A DNA stretch of 64,000 nucleotides from an uncultured Bacteroidia bacterium (GTDB lineage: Bacteria > Bacteroidota > Bacteroidia > Bacteroidales > UBA932), in contig CACZZZ010000006.1 of NCBI GenBank assembly GCA_902785825.1, positions 62,001-126,000 of the forward strand, given 5' to 3'. The first letter of the stretch is position 1; the number at the start of each line of letters is the position of its first letter. The translations under genes were made by a program, and so were the position numbers. Below, in pieces: positions 8,057-16,196 of this stretch. Under the pieces are notes generated by a model, which worked only from the letters and a program-made list of their open reading frames with translations, ran no database searches and was not told the origin of the DNA.

Positions 8057-8953
8057 CTAGTCTCCGATTCTCAGCCTGATGCTGGCGATGACCATGTTGC
8101 TGAAAGATGATGTTTCAGCTGCAGGATTCCTGTCAATCAATCCTCGAACATACCCGATCGAGAAGTCAAAGGATCCCATCTCCGCGACGATCGAGGTACT
8201 CAAGCCCGCATCCCAATTATTCAATGAATAACCTCCCCAGCCTCCTGCCCTGACTCTCCAGTCAAACGGATATGTCCTGCCGAGAATGAGTTCCGCATCG
8301 ACCGGCAGCCTAAGTCTGAATTCCTTCTTGGGGAGACAGTCCAATGCGGGACCCGCGCATAGGAACAATCTGGTTCCTTTAATATGCTGCCTGAAAGACA
8401 TGCCGGCGGTCATCGCGAAACCAGAACGGTTTTCCACGGCATCCCCGGAAAGGAAAGCGTAGCCTCCGCCAACTTGAAAATCATAAAATCTTCCGGCGGC
8501 GATCATATTATTATACCGTTCTGTTTTCTTGATCTTCTTGCGCCACTTCTTATAAAGATTCTCCATCGACTCCTTGGAATAAGGCTCTGAACTCAGTGTG
8601 TCCAATTTGCTGAAAAAACTCATGAGTTCCTCGGGATCGACGAATCCGGTAAGGTTAGCGAGGTAGTCTCCTGACTGGTTCAGGGCGATGAAACAAGGGA
8701 AAGCCCGTGCGACTGGAAGATACGTGGCGAATTCTCCGGGATTGTCAGGATCGACTGTCTCGAGATTGTATGTGGTCGCCGCTGTCTTCAGAACTTCCGA
8801 TGTGTCAATGGCTTCCTTAAAATCCACGAACATGATGTGGCTGGAATTTCCAAAGCACAGGACTTTAAGGTTCCTGGGATTGGACACCTGGCCTGAAGCG
8901 AGATTGCAGATCAATGCCGCCGCTAATGCGATAACCAGTTTCCTTCCAATCAT
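8057..8953 (-). CDS. Secreted protein: thioredoxin-like N-terminus, barrel-like C-terminus
   Basis: This 298-residue protein has a signal peptide (MIGRKLVIALAAALICNLAS). Residues about 25-125 read like a thioredoxin fold (KVLCFGNSS, FPCFIALNQSGDYL, GFVDPEELMSFF) but the CxxC motif is missing. Residues about 150-298 have alternating Gly and aromatic residues typical of small outer-membrane barrels (FYDFQVGGGYAFLSG, GFAMTAGMSF) and end in SIRLRIGD. I know no named family with this arrangement. Its start overlaps the thioredoxin gene by 4 bp (ATGA), so translation is probably coupled. It may be a membrane-anchored partner of that thioredoxin. Confidence 0.6.
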   Translation of the reverse strand: MIGRKLVIALAAALICNLASGQVSNPRNLKVLCFGNSSHIMFVDFKEAIDTSEVLKTAATTYNLETVDPDNPGEFATYLPVARAFPCFIALNQSGDYLANLTGFVDPEELMSFFSKLDTLSSEPYSKESMENLYKKWRKKIKKTERYNNMIAAGRFYDFQVGGGYAFLSGDAVENRSGFAMTAGMSFRQHIKGTRLFLCAGPALDCLPKKEFRLRLPVDAELILGRTYPFDWRVRAGGWGGYSLNNWDAGLSTSIVAEMGSFDFSIGYVRGLIDRNPAAETSSFSNMVIASIRLRIGD

Positions 8954-9348
8954 TTCTCCTCTTCAGCCTTTGACAAGAACGCGAGGAACTCCTTCTGCTT
9001 GACGGAGCCGAGCAATGTGTCAATTACTTTTCCGGACTTGTCCAGAATGGCGAAATAGGGGATAGAGCCTTTGTAACCCACAGGGATGAACCTCTCTGAA
9101 AATACTTTACCGTCATTCTGATCGACATCAAGAAGCAGTACGTTGAATCCATCAAGAACCTTTTTCACATTCGATTCCTTCATGATGGACTCCTTCATGT
9201 ACTTGCATGGCCCGCACCAGGATGCGGTGAACATGACCAATGTCGGCTTCTCCTTGTCCTGAATGTACTTCAGCGGGATAAGCCTTTCCTGTGCTTGAGC
9301 GGCGATCATGAGGAAAGCCGCAATGATTATCGCTAAAACCTTTCTCAT
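8950..9348 (-). CDS. Periplasmic thioredoxin-family protein
   Basis: This 132-residue protein has a signal peptide (to about residue 19) and a thioredoxin fold with active site WCGPC (Cys 45 and 48). The cis-proline region is GSIPYFAILDKSGK. It should reduce or exchange disulfides in the periplasm. It is the third gene of a run starting at tyrS: 9 bp after rbfA, and overlapping the next gene by 4 bp. Confidence 0.85.
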   Translation of the reverse strand: MRKVLAIIIAAFLMIAAQAQERLIPLKYIQDKEKPTLVMFTASWCGPCKYMKESIMKESNVKKVLDGFNVLLLDVDQNDGKVFSERFIPVGYKGSIPYFAILDKSGKVIDTLLGSVKQKEFLAFLSKAEEEK

Positions 9349-9357
9349 AGAGTGGGA

Positions 9358-9705
9358 TTATTTCTTCAGCAGTTCCTCGATGTGCTCGGCGTAGTCGAGG
9401 GTGGTGTCGAGATAATAGACGATCTCGGGAACTATCCGAAGCTGGCGGCCGATCTGGCGGCCGAGAGCCCCGCGGATCTCTCCCATGTTGTCATTGAGGG
9501 TCTTCATCGCCTCTTCCTGCTTGGAAGAAGGGAATATGCTGACGTAAGTCTTCGCGATCGAGAGGTCTGGGCTGACCCGTACCTCACTGACCGTCACCAT
9601 GGCTCCTCCGAAGAAGGCCATGCCTTTGCTCCGTATGATCTCGGCAAGATCCTTCTGGATCTCCCGGGCGACCTTGAGCTGTCTTGTCGTGGCCTGTCTT
9701 TCCAT
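9358..9705 (-). CDS. rbfA: Ribosome-binding factor A
   Basis: At 115 residues it has the size and KH-like fold signature of RbfA (RQLKVAREIQKDLAEII, VTVSEVRVSPDLSIAKTYVS, PEIVYYLDTTLDYAEHIEELL). RbfA binds 30S precursors and helps mature the 16S rRNA 5' end. It begins 2 bp after tyrS, so the two are co-transcribed. Confidence 0.93.
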   Translation of the reverse strand: MERQATTRQLKVAREIQKDLAEIIRSKGMAFFGGAMVTVSEVRVSPDLSIAKTYVSIFPSSKQEEAMKTLNDNMGEIRGALGRQIGRQLRIVPEIVYYLDTTLDYAEHIEELLKK

Positions 9706-9707
9706 AA

Positions 9708-11000
9708 TTATATAATATTGATTATGAAGTAGTTCTTCTTACCTTTCTGGGCAAGGATATATTTCCCGTCCACAATGTCAGCCTCGGAGATCTGATATGC
9801 GGGATCAGTGACCTTGTCCTTGTTGATCGACACGCCGTTCCCGACGGTCATCTTCCTGGCCTCACCCTTTGAAGGGAAAACCTGGGTCTTGACGGCGAGG
9901 AAGTCGAGGATGTCGCAAGGCAGTTCAGAGCGGGGGACATCGAACGTCGGAACACCGGCGAAAACCGCCAGGAAAGTCTTCTCGTCAAGCTTGCGGAGCT
10001 CGTCGGAAGTGGAGTTGCCGAAGAGCATCTTGGAAGCGGAGACGGCGTTCTCATATTCAGCGGCCCCGTGAATTGTCGTGGTGATCTCCTTCGCCAGGAG
10101 CTGCTGGAGGGTCCTGCGGCCAGGATCAGCGCGATGCTCGGCGATAGCGGTGTCAATGGTCTCCTTATCCAGCATAGTGAATATCTTGATGTACCTCTCG
10201 GCGTCCTCGTCGCTGACATTGAGCCAGAACTGGTAGAACTCGTAGGGGGAGGTCTTCTCCGGGTCGAGCCAGATGTTACCCTTCTCTGTCTTTCCGAACT
10301 TTGTGCCGTCGGCCTTCTTCACGAGAGGGCAGGTGAGGGCGAAAGCGTCGGTTTTGCCAAGGATCCTGCGGATCAGCTCGGTACCGGTGGTGATATTGCC
10401 CCACTGGTCGCTTCCACCAAGCTGGAGGCGGCAGCCCTTGTGCTCATAGAGCCAGAGATAGTCATATCCCTGAAGGAGCTGGTAGCTGAACTCGGTGAAG
10501 GACATGCCCTCGCGTGACTCGTCGGAAAGGCGCTTCTTGACGGAATCCTTCGCCATCATGTAGTTGACGGTGATATGCTTGCCGATGTCGCGGATGAAAT
10601 TGAGGAAGGAATATCCCTTCATCCACTCATAGTTGTTGACAAGCTCGGCCTTGTTCGGGGCGTCGGAATCGAAGTCCAGGATCTTGGAGAGCTGGGCACG
10701 GATTCCCTCGATGTTGTGCTTCAAAGTTTCCTCGTCGAGAAGCTTTCTCTCCTGGGACTTCATCGACGGGTCGCCAATCATGCCCGTGGCACCACCAATG
10801 AGGGCGATCGGCTTGTGACCGCACTGCTGGAAGTGCTTCAAAATCATTATGCTGACAAGGTGTCCGATGTGCAGGGAGTCCGCTGTCGGGTCAATCCCGA
10901 CATAAGCCGCCTGCGGGCCTTCCATGAGTTTCTCCTCAGTCCCGGGCATGATGTCCTGGATCATGCCTCTCCACTTAAGTTCCTCTACGAAATTTTTCAT
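9708..11000 (-). CDS. tyrS: Tyrosyl-tRNA synthetase
   Basis: This 430-residue class I synthetase charges tRNA-Tyr. It has HIGH at residues 44-47, the tyrosine-binding GSDQWGN motif, KFGKT for KMSKS, and a C-terminal S4-type RNA-binding domain ([20 protein letters not shown]). Length is typical for the bacterial enzyme. It is the first gene of the tyrS-rbfA-thioredoxin operon. Confidence 0.97.
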   Translation of the reverse strand: MKNFVEELKWRGMIQDIMPGTEEKLMEGPQAAYVGIDPTADSLHIGHLVSIMILKHFQQCGHKPIALIGGATGMIGDPSMKSQERKLLDEETLKHNIEGIRAQLSKILDFDSDAPNKAELVNNYEWMKGYSFLNFIRDIGKHITVNYMMAKDSVKKRLSDESREGMSFTEFSYQLLQGYDYLWLYEHKGCRLQLGGSDQWGNITTGTELIRRILGKTDAFALTCPLVKKADGTKFGKTEKGNIWLDPEKTSPYEFYQFWLNVSDEDAERYIKIFTMLDKETIDTAIAEHRADPGRRTLQQLLAKEITTTIHGAAEYENAVSASKMLFGNSTSDELRKLDEKTFLAVFAGVPTFDVPRSELPCDILDFLAVKTQVFPSKGEARKMTVGNGVSINKDKVTDPAYQISEADIVDGKYILAQKGKKNYFIINII

Positions 11001-11039
11001 CTTCTTATAGTATGTTTTCTTTTTGTTCTTTAAATCTCG

Positions 11040-11047
11040 CGAATTTA
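11040..11047 (-). promoter_or_regulatory. Putative -7 box of tyrS
   Basis: The minus strand reads TAAATTCG, one base from TAnnTTTG, about 40 nt before the tyrS ATG. It lies back to back with the tpiA box. Confidence 0.4.
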
Positions 11048-11060
11048 GGCAAAAATAAGT

Positions 11061-11068
11061 TAAATTTG
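11061..11068 (+). promoter_or_regulatory. -7 box of tpiA
   Basis: TAAATTTG is a perfect TAnnTTTG match 42 bp before the tpiA ATG. The -33 element is weak. Confidence 0.5.
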
Positions 11069-11110
11069 CAGGCTGTTACGAAATTAACAATCTAAAGAAT
11101 ATCAAAGAAC

Positions 11111-11866
11111 ATGAGAAAGAAAATCGTCGCCGGTAACTGGAAGATGAACACCAACCTCCAGGAAGGCATTGAACTCGCCAAGGCTGTTGCCGCCAAATCA
11201 GTTGAGACTCCCGAGAATGTGGGACTTATCGTCGCCGCTCCTTTCACCCACCTCTGCGCTGTCGCCGAGGCTGTCAAGGGCTCCAAGGTTGAGGTCTCCG
11301 CGCAGAACTGCGCTGACCATGAGAAGGGCGCTTACACTGGTGAGGTCTCAGTCGGCATGCTGACTTCCGTCGGTTGCCAGTGGACCATTCTCGGACACTC
11401 CGAGAGAAGGCAGTACTATGGTGAGACAGACGAGAAACTTGTCGAGAAGGTAAAGCTTGCCCTTGGCGCTGGTCTTGGTGTCATCCTTTGCGTCGGTGAG
11501 AACCTCGATGAGAGGGAGGCCGGTAAGCATTTCGAGGTCGTCACCAGCCAGATCGAGAACGTCCTGTTCCAGTTCACCGCTGAGGACATGGCTAAGATCG
11601 TCGTCGCCTACGAGCCCGTCTGGGCCATCGGTACCGGAAAGACCGCCACAGCCGAGCAGGCTGAGGAAATCCACGCTTGCATCCGCAAGGTCCTCGCCGG
11701 CAAATTCGGTGAGACTGTCGCTGAGGACACCACCATCCTCTACGGCGGAAGCTGCAAGCCTTCCAACGCCAAGGAGCTCTTCGCCCAGAAGGACATCGAC
11801 GGTGGACTGATCGGTGGCGCCGCCCTCAAGGCCGACGACTTCATCGCCATCGCCCAGAGCTATTAA
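11111..11866 (+). CDS. tpiA: Triosephosphate isomerase
   Basis: This 251-residue cytoplasmic TIM barrel interconverts dihydroxyacetone phosphate and glyceraldehyde 3-phosphate. The substrate Lys is in GNWKMN, the catalytic His is 96 (LGHSERR) and the catalytic Glu is 168 ([11 protein letters not shown]). Phosphate-binding loops YGGS and [11 protein letters not shown] are present. Strong codon bias towards C-ending codons fits a highly expressed gene. It is monocistronic, with its own promoter box and terminator. Confidence 0.98.
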   Translation: MRKKIVAGNWKMNTNLQEGIELAKAVAAKSVETPENVGLIVAAPFTHLCAVAEAVKGSKVEVSAQNCADHEKGAYTGEVSVGMLTSVGCQWTILGHSERRQYYGETDEKLVEKVKLALGAGLGVILCVGENLDEREAGKHFEVVTSQIENVLFQFTAEDMAKIVVAYEPVWAIGTGKTATAEQAEEIHACIRKVLAGKFGETVAEDTTILYGGSCKPSNAKELFAQKDIDGGLIGGAALKADDFIAIAQSY

Positions 11867-11902
11867 TCCATTTCGGAAATATTTGATAGTTAAGCAAATA
11901 TG

Positions 11903-11935
11903 AAAAACGCGTAGTCTTTTTGACTACGCGTTTTT
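11903..11935. terminator. Bidirectional terminator between tpiA and the 11967 gene
   Basis: AAAAACGCGTAGTC (11903-11916) pairs perfectly with GACTACGCGTTTTT (11922-11935) around TTTTT. It ends both tpiA and the converging lipoprotein operon. Its ACGCGTAGT core resembles the terminator at 7839-7873. Confidence 0.88.
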
Positions 11936-11966
11936 TGTTAAGTGTTAACTACCAATAAGTTATGGT

Positions 11967-12386
11967 TTACTTTAGAATACGTACCGTGACACCTACGGGG
12001 CTCTTTTTGTCTCCGCACCAGAGCCAGTAGGTGTCGCCCTGGGCTTTGGCGACCTCGAACTTGCCCTTTGTTGACTGTGTGGAACTGCCTGAGGACCAGG
12101 TCACTGTGGCTTCCAATTTCTGTCCTGTAGAGGAAGGGATGGCCGAGCAGGTGACGGTGTAGTAATTTTTCATCGGGTCGTCGAAAACCCTGAACTCTTT
12201 CCTTGAGGGATTGTAACCGAGCTGCCAGGATGCAGGGTCGTATTTATGAATCACGTTACCTGCCACGGTCAGCTCGATGTTGGAGCTCCCGACAAATGTG
12301 CTGTCCGGCTCCAGGGTCCTGTTGCACGAGGTGGCCAGAACCATCGCCAGGATAACTGGGATTATGGAGAGAGCGATGTTTTTCAT
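11967..12386 (-). CDS. Small lipoprotein of unknown function
   Basis: This 139-residue protein has a lipoprotein signal (MVLATSC, Cys 21) followed by a beta-rich body. I recognise no family. It overlaps the end of the M6 protease gene by 4 bp, so it is translationally coupled and may be an anchor, chaperone or inhibitor for the protease; that is inference from position only. Confidence 0.7.
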   Translation of the reverse strand: MKNIALSIIPVILAMVLATSCNRTLEPDSTFVGSSNIELTVAGNVIHKYDPASWQLGYNPSRKEFRVFDDPMKNYYTVTCSAIPSSTGQKLEATVTWSSGSSTQSTKGKFEVAKAQGDTYWLWCGDKKSPVGVTVRILK

Positions 12387-14515
12387 TGAATGATAATCTC
12401 TTTATATAGAATATCTTGCGAACCGTCAGAATGGTAAACTACGGCTTTGAGGATTCCAGATTTTGTGGGGTGGAAGTACCCGCTGTCGTCAGTCTGGATC
12501 GTGGTTCCGTCATAGCTCCAGCTGATTTTTTCCCCGACAGCGTTATAAACTCTGAGCGGTAGTCCTGTCCCCGCGGGGAATACACCTCCGCTTCTTATTC
12601 CTGAAAGATATTCCAGATAGATGAAAGGTTTGCCATCTGATTGCAGGGCTTTAGTGAGGAAATCGCTTGTGACTGTGTCTCCGATCACTTCATTTCTCTC
12701 GAAAGAGATATTGACAGTGTAGGCGGTGGTAGGGGAGAGTCCCTCCAATGTGATTGAATATTTCCCTTTCTCATATGGGCTGACCTTGACGGAAGTCATG
12801 CTCCCGGACGTCTTTCCCCAGGAGACAGTGGCGTCCCCGGTATAATCCTCCACGTCGGATCCCCAAGAAAGGATCGCGGCGTCTTGGTACACTTCGGTAA
12901 GAAGAGCCGTGGCTTTAGGGACGACATCGGAGCTGTTATAAACAATGAAACTGACATTCTCACCGGTCACCTTGATGCCCGAGATGGCTAAAGGTGAGGG
13001 GGTCCCGTCATTGAACTTGAAAGCCGGGGAGGAATTCTGGTTGAAAGAGGTTATTGTCTTGTAGGGGAAAAAGGCCTGTCTCACATCCATGGCCGAGGAG
13101 GAGGTCTCGATCATGTCGGCACACTCAAAGGAGGGATTACAGTTGATCTCGTTGTTCTCCCAACGGTAATTGGCTGTCACGACTTTCCCGGCATCATCAG
13201 AGTACCCGGCCTCGTTCTGGCTCATGTCCACATGATAGATGGCCAGACCGGCTCCTCCAATGAAGGCATCCCATCCTTTATTTGTCCTGCATTCGAATAT
13301 GAAGAATTCCTCCGGGTTCGAGGGATTCTCCAGTATAAGATAGCGCCCGTTACGGTTTACCGGCTCAAGAGTCACGGATCCGAGTTTCATCTCCTCTGGC
13401 CTTCCAATCCCGAGAATATGCCTGTCAAGGGCGTTCAGGTACGGGGGAGTGGCCCCGTTGTCGTTGAAGTTGCCCCCGTCCATAAGGGCTGTGGAGTCCC
13501 ACATCCCTTTGGAAATACCCCCGCTTCCTTCCTCGTCGGTGTCGTAGTAGTCCTCCAGGCCGAGGATGTGGGCATATTCATGGCAGAACGGTCCGATTGA
13601 GCAAAGACCCCAGACAAGTTGTCCGGAACTGTTCTGGCTCTTGACAGTCAGTTCCGTGGACAGGGCATATGAGCGAATTCTTTTCCCGTCCAGGTTAAGG
13701 TTCGGAACGTACCATTGGTGAGGCCACATGCAATCCGAGTCCGCTCCCTCAGCCTCGCTTTTCCCCGCCACTATCACGAAGACATTGTCAACAACACCGT
13801 CTCCGTCATCATCATATCGGGAGAAATCGACCTCTGAATCAGACAGGGTGCAGGCCTCCCGTACAAGTTCCTGGGGGTTGGAATCCTGACCGGCCTTGTC
13901 GTCCTCGTTCTTCCCGTAGTAATCATGATTCCTTGAAACTGTCACGATAGGGCCGATATCGAATTCGAACTCGTATTGACCTTGGAACTGATCCTTGAAA
14001 TAGTCCAGGACGCTGTTTGCCCCTTCCTTATTTATGATTGTCTCAAAGTCCGAGCGTCTTGACTCCCCACCTATGAAACTGATGTCGGGGAATTGCGCAA
14101 GGATGACTATGCAGTGCTTTTGGGAAGAGTCGGCTCTTGTCCCAGGCTGCGACCTCAAGGCATACCGCCTGTCCATCCGCAGTCGTGACGCATTGCTCCT
14201 GAGGGCTCTCCAAGGGATGGCCCGGCTAGCGTCGAGAGCGGAGGAAGGAGCGTCGCTTCCGACCTTGTGACCTGAACTCACACGTGATCCGTCAGGCAGG
14301 AAAGAAGCGTAATAGTAATATCCGTCAGTTCCTTTGGTTACGGCATATCCGTCGGAAGTGGTCAGGACCTTCATGAACTCGTCGCCATGGAGCCTTGCCA
14401 TAAAGGACGTTCCGTCAGGCTGGAGCATGAGGAAAGTACCCTTCCTGGGATTTGACCCGGCGGCGTGGGCATAGGCGAGAACCGACAATAATGTTATCAG
14501 AAATACCCGTCTCAT
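12383..14515 (-). CDS. Secreted M6-family metalloprotease
   Basis: The ATG at 14515 gives 710 residues with a signal peptide (MRRVFLITLLSVLAYAHA). An in-frame TTG at 14521 is less likely. The N-terminal part (KGTFLMLQPDGTSFMARLHGDEF) is the propeptide-like region seen in M6 (immune inhibitor A-like) proteases. The catalytic zinc motif HEYAH is at residues 312-316, with the extended HILGLEDYYD and a downstream MDGGNF. The C-terminus after about 530 is a fibronectin-like domain plus a tail beginning around FIYLEYLSGI, possibly a sorting segment. It should cleave proteins outside the cell. The downstream lipoprotein overlaps by 4 bp. Confidence 0.88.
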   Translation of the reverse strand: MRRVFLITLLSVLAYAHAAGSNPRKGTFLMLQPDGTSFMARLHGDEFMKVLTTSDGYAVTKGTDGYYYYASFLPDGSRVSSGHKVGSDAPSSALDASRAIPWRALRSNASRLRMDRRYALRSQPGTRADSSQKHCIVILAQFPDISFIGGESRRSDFETIINKEGANSVLDYFKDQFQGQYEFEFDIGPIVTVSRNHDYYGKNEDDKAGQDSNPQELVREACTLSDSEVDFSRYDDDGDGVVDNVFVIVAGKSEAEGADSDCMWPHQWYVPNLNLDGKRIRSYALSTELTVKSQNSSGQLVWGLCSIGPFCHEYAHILGLEDYYDTDEEGSGGISKGMWDSTALMDGGNFNDNGATPPYLNALDRHILGIGRPEEMKLGSVTLEPVNRNGRYLILENPSNPEEFFIFECRTNKGWDAFIGGAGLAIYHVDMSQNEAGYSDDAGKVVTANYRWENNEINCNPSFECADMIETSSSAMDVRQAFFPYKTITSFNQNSSPAFKFNDGTPSPLAISGIKVTGENVSFIVYNSSDVVPKATALLTEVYQDAAILSWGSDVEDYTGDATVSWGKTSGSMTSVKVSPYEKGKYSITLEGLSPTTAYTVNISFERNEVIGDTVTSDFLTKALQSDGKPFIYLEYLSGIRSGGVFPAGTGLPLRVYNAVGEKISWSYDGTTIQTDDSGYFHPTKSGILKAVVYHSDGSQDILYKEIIIQ

Positions 14516-14519
14516 CAAC

Positions 14520-14545
14520 AAAAAACGGCCCCCTGGACGGCGGCC
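14520..14545 (-). terminator. Terminator after the histone-H1-like gene
   Basis: On the minus strand CGGCC and GGCCG flank a GC-rich loop and are followed by six T residues. It sits between the small DNA-binding protein gene and the M6 protease start, with the T run ending 5 bp before the protease ATG. Confidence 0.5.
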
Positions 14546-14568
14546 GCTTGTAAGAGTTTGGCAGTGAA

Positions 14569-14745
14569 TTACTTCTTAGCTTCGGCGACGGAAACTTTCC
14601 TGAACTCCTTGAGATCCTTCATGAGATCAAGAGCGGCCTTGCGGGCACGGGCGCCAGCAGCCTTGTTACCCTTTTCAACCTGAGCGTCAGCATTCACGAC
14701 GAAAGCCTCAATCTCGGCCTTGATTTGTGCGACAAGCTTTTCCAT
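14569..14745 (-). CDS. Histone H1-like (Hc1-type) small DNA-binding protein
   Basis: The ATG at 14745 opens a 58-codon gene: MEKLVAQIKAEIEAFVV, then a Lys/Arg/Ala-rich helix (GNKAAGARARKAALDLMKDL) and a Lys-rich end. This matches the short Bacteroidota proteins assigned to the Hc1 histone-like family, which are predicted to bind and condense DNA. The codon usage is highly biased, as for abundant proteins. It stands alone, with a terminator downstream and an AT-rich upstream region of about 130 bp. Confidence 0.8.
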   Translation of the reverse strand: MEKLVAQIKAEIEAFVVNADAQVEKGNKAAGARARKAALDLMKDLKEFRKVSVAEAKK

Positions 14746-14877
14746 TTCTTATAAAATTTAGTGAATAATTGATATATAATGTTTTGTACTTACTTCACCA
14801 ATAATTTCTTCCGCCTTGCAATTTATGTAAAAAAACGGAATAAACAAATAAAAAACGCAAAAAAGCTAATTATCAGC

Positions 14878-15447
14878 TTACTTCTGCCTCGCGTTGAGAA
14901 GGTTCATCGCCCTGTCGGGACCTATGGTCGAATAGTTCTTTATCCCCTCGATCACCTTCGCGCAAATCTCAGGGATGGCGGCTTTCTGCTCGTCTGAGAA
15001 CTGGCCCAGAACGTAGTCCACTTGACTCCCGGGATGGAAATCATTCCCGACCCCGATCCTGATCCTGGTCCATGCGTTGGTCTCAAGCCTGTACTCGATG
15101 TCTCTCAAGCCGTTGTGCCCGCCGTCACTTCCGCTCTTGCGCATCCGGATAGTGCCGAACGGCAGGTTGATGTCGTCACATACCACGACAAGGTTCTCAA
15201 GAGGCAGCTTGAGTTTGTCCACCCAGTAACGTACGGCATTTCCGCTGAGATTCATGTATGTGGACGGCTTCAGGAGATAGAACTTCCGCCCCTTGAAGCT
15301 GACCTCGGCTATGTCTCCGTATCTCTGGGTGCTGAAAACGGCATTGGATGCCTCGGACCAGGCATCCAATACCATAAAACCCATGTTATGTCTGGTTGAA
15401 GCATACTCGGCGCCAATGTTACCAAGGCCGGCGACAAGATAGTTCAT
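14878..15447 (-). CDS. pth: Peptidyl-tRNA hydrolase
   Basis: The enzyme releases tRNA from peptidyl-tRNA. The ATG at 15447 gives 189 residues beginning MNYLVAGLGNIGAEYASTRHN, with the catalytic His 20 and the usual start for the family. An in-frame ATG at 15510 would add 21 residues but overlap rplY. Conserved parts include KPSTYMNLSG, DDINLPFGTIRMRKSGSDGGHNGL and GVG. It follows rplY by 37 bp, a common pairing. Confidence 0.93.
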   Translation of the reverse strand: MNYLVAGLGNIGAEYASTRHNMGFMVLDAWSEASNAVFSTQRYGDIAEVSFKGRKFYLLKPSTYMNLSGNAVRYWVDKLKLPLENLVVVCDDINLPFGTIRMRKSGSDGGHNGLRDIEYRLETNAWTRIRIGVGNDFHPGSQVDYVLGQFSDEQKAAIPEICAKVIEGIKNYSTIGPDRAMNLLNARQK

Positions 15448-15484
15448 ACCAGGGTCAACTTCAGGCTGTTTTTTGCAAAACAGC

Positions 15485-16078
15485 TTACTCAGCGCTCTCA
15501 GCACCTTCATCAGCGACCTGGGCTGACATGTTGCGGGTGGCCTTGACGGTGCAGATGATGGTGTCCTTAGGGGAGACCACGCTGACGCCCTCAAGCTTGA
15601 TGTCACCGGCGACAATCCTCTTCTCGATGTCGAGAGAAGTCACATCGACGTCAAGAGTGTCGGGAAGATCCTTCATCAGGGCGCAGATCTTGATGAACCT
15701 GGACACGAGAACGAATTTTCCACCTTTCTGGACACCCACGGGATGGCCGCTGACCACCACGGGAACCTTGATCGCGATAGGCTTGTCCTCAGAGACGGCG
15801 AGGAAATCGACATGGAGGCAGTTGTCCTTGACGGGATGGAACTGGAGCTCATGGACGACGGCGGTGTAGGCCTTGCCGTTATCAAGCTTGATGTCGATAA
15901 TGAAGGAGTTGGGGGTGTTGGTGATACCCTGGAGGTCCTTGTCTGTGACAGTGAAAAGGACATTCTCAATACCCTGGCCATAGAGGTTGCAAGGGACAAA
16001 ACCCTGCTTGCGGATGGCCTTGATGACGGCTTTGTTGCCGACCTCACGGACTTTGCCGTTAAGCTCAAAATGCTTCAT
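15485..16078 (-). CDS. rplY: 50S ribosomal protein L25/CTC
   Basis: The 197-residue protein has an N-terminal L25 domain that binds 5S rRNA (RKQGFVPCNLYGQGIENVLFTV, HELQFHPVKDNCLHVDFLAV) and a C-terminal TL5-type beta domain (DVDVTSLDIEKRIVAGDIKL). It is the long CTC form usual in Bacteroidota, and is co-transcribed with pth. Confidence 0.95.
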   Translation of the reverse strand: MKHFELNGKVREVGNKAVIKAIRKQGFVPCNLYGQGIENVLFTVTDKDLQGITNTPNSFIIDIKLDNGKAYTAVVHELQFHPVKDNCLHVDFLAVSEDKPIAIKVPVVVSGHPVGVQKGGKFVLVSRFIKICALMKDLPDTLDVDVTSLDIEKRIVAGDIKLEGVSVVSPKDTIICTVKATRNMSAQVADEGAESAE

Positions 16079-16134
16079 TGTAATATAATTAAAATGTGTT
16101 ACTCAACCCCGGATGGCCGGGGCCCCATCGCACC

Positions 16135-16155
16135 AAAAGCGCTTCGCGCGCTTTT
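16135..16155 (-). terminator. Terminator after the C11 peptidase gene
   Basis: AAAAGCGC (16135-16142) and GCGCTTTT (16148-16155) form an 8-bp stem with a 5-nt loop, 42 bp past the stop of the C11 peptidase gene and upstream of rplY. Confidence 0.7.
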
Positions 16156-16196
16156 AAAGCGGCCGCAAATATATGAATTAATTATTTAACGCGCAA

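Noticed and set aside
15448..15615. 56-residue extension of Pth
   Set aside because: It overlaps rplY out of frame and is Ser/Pro/Arg-rich; the family starts at the Met at 15447.
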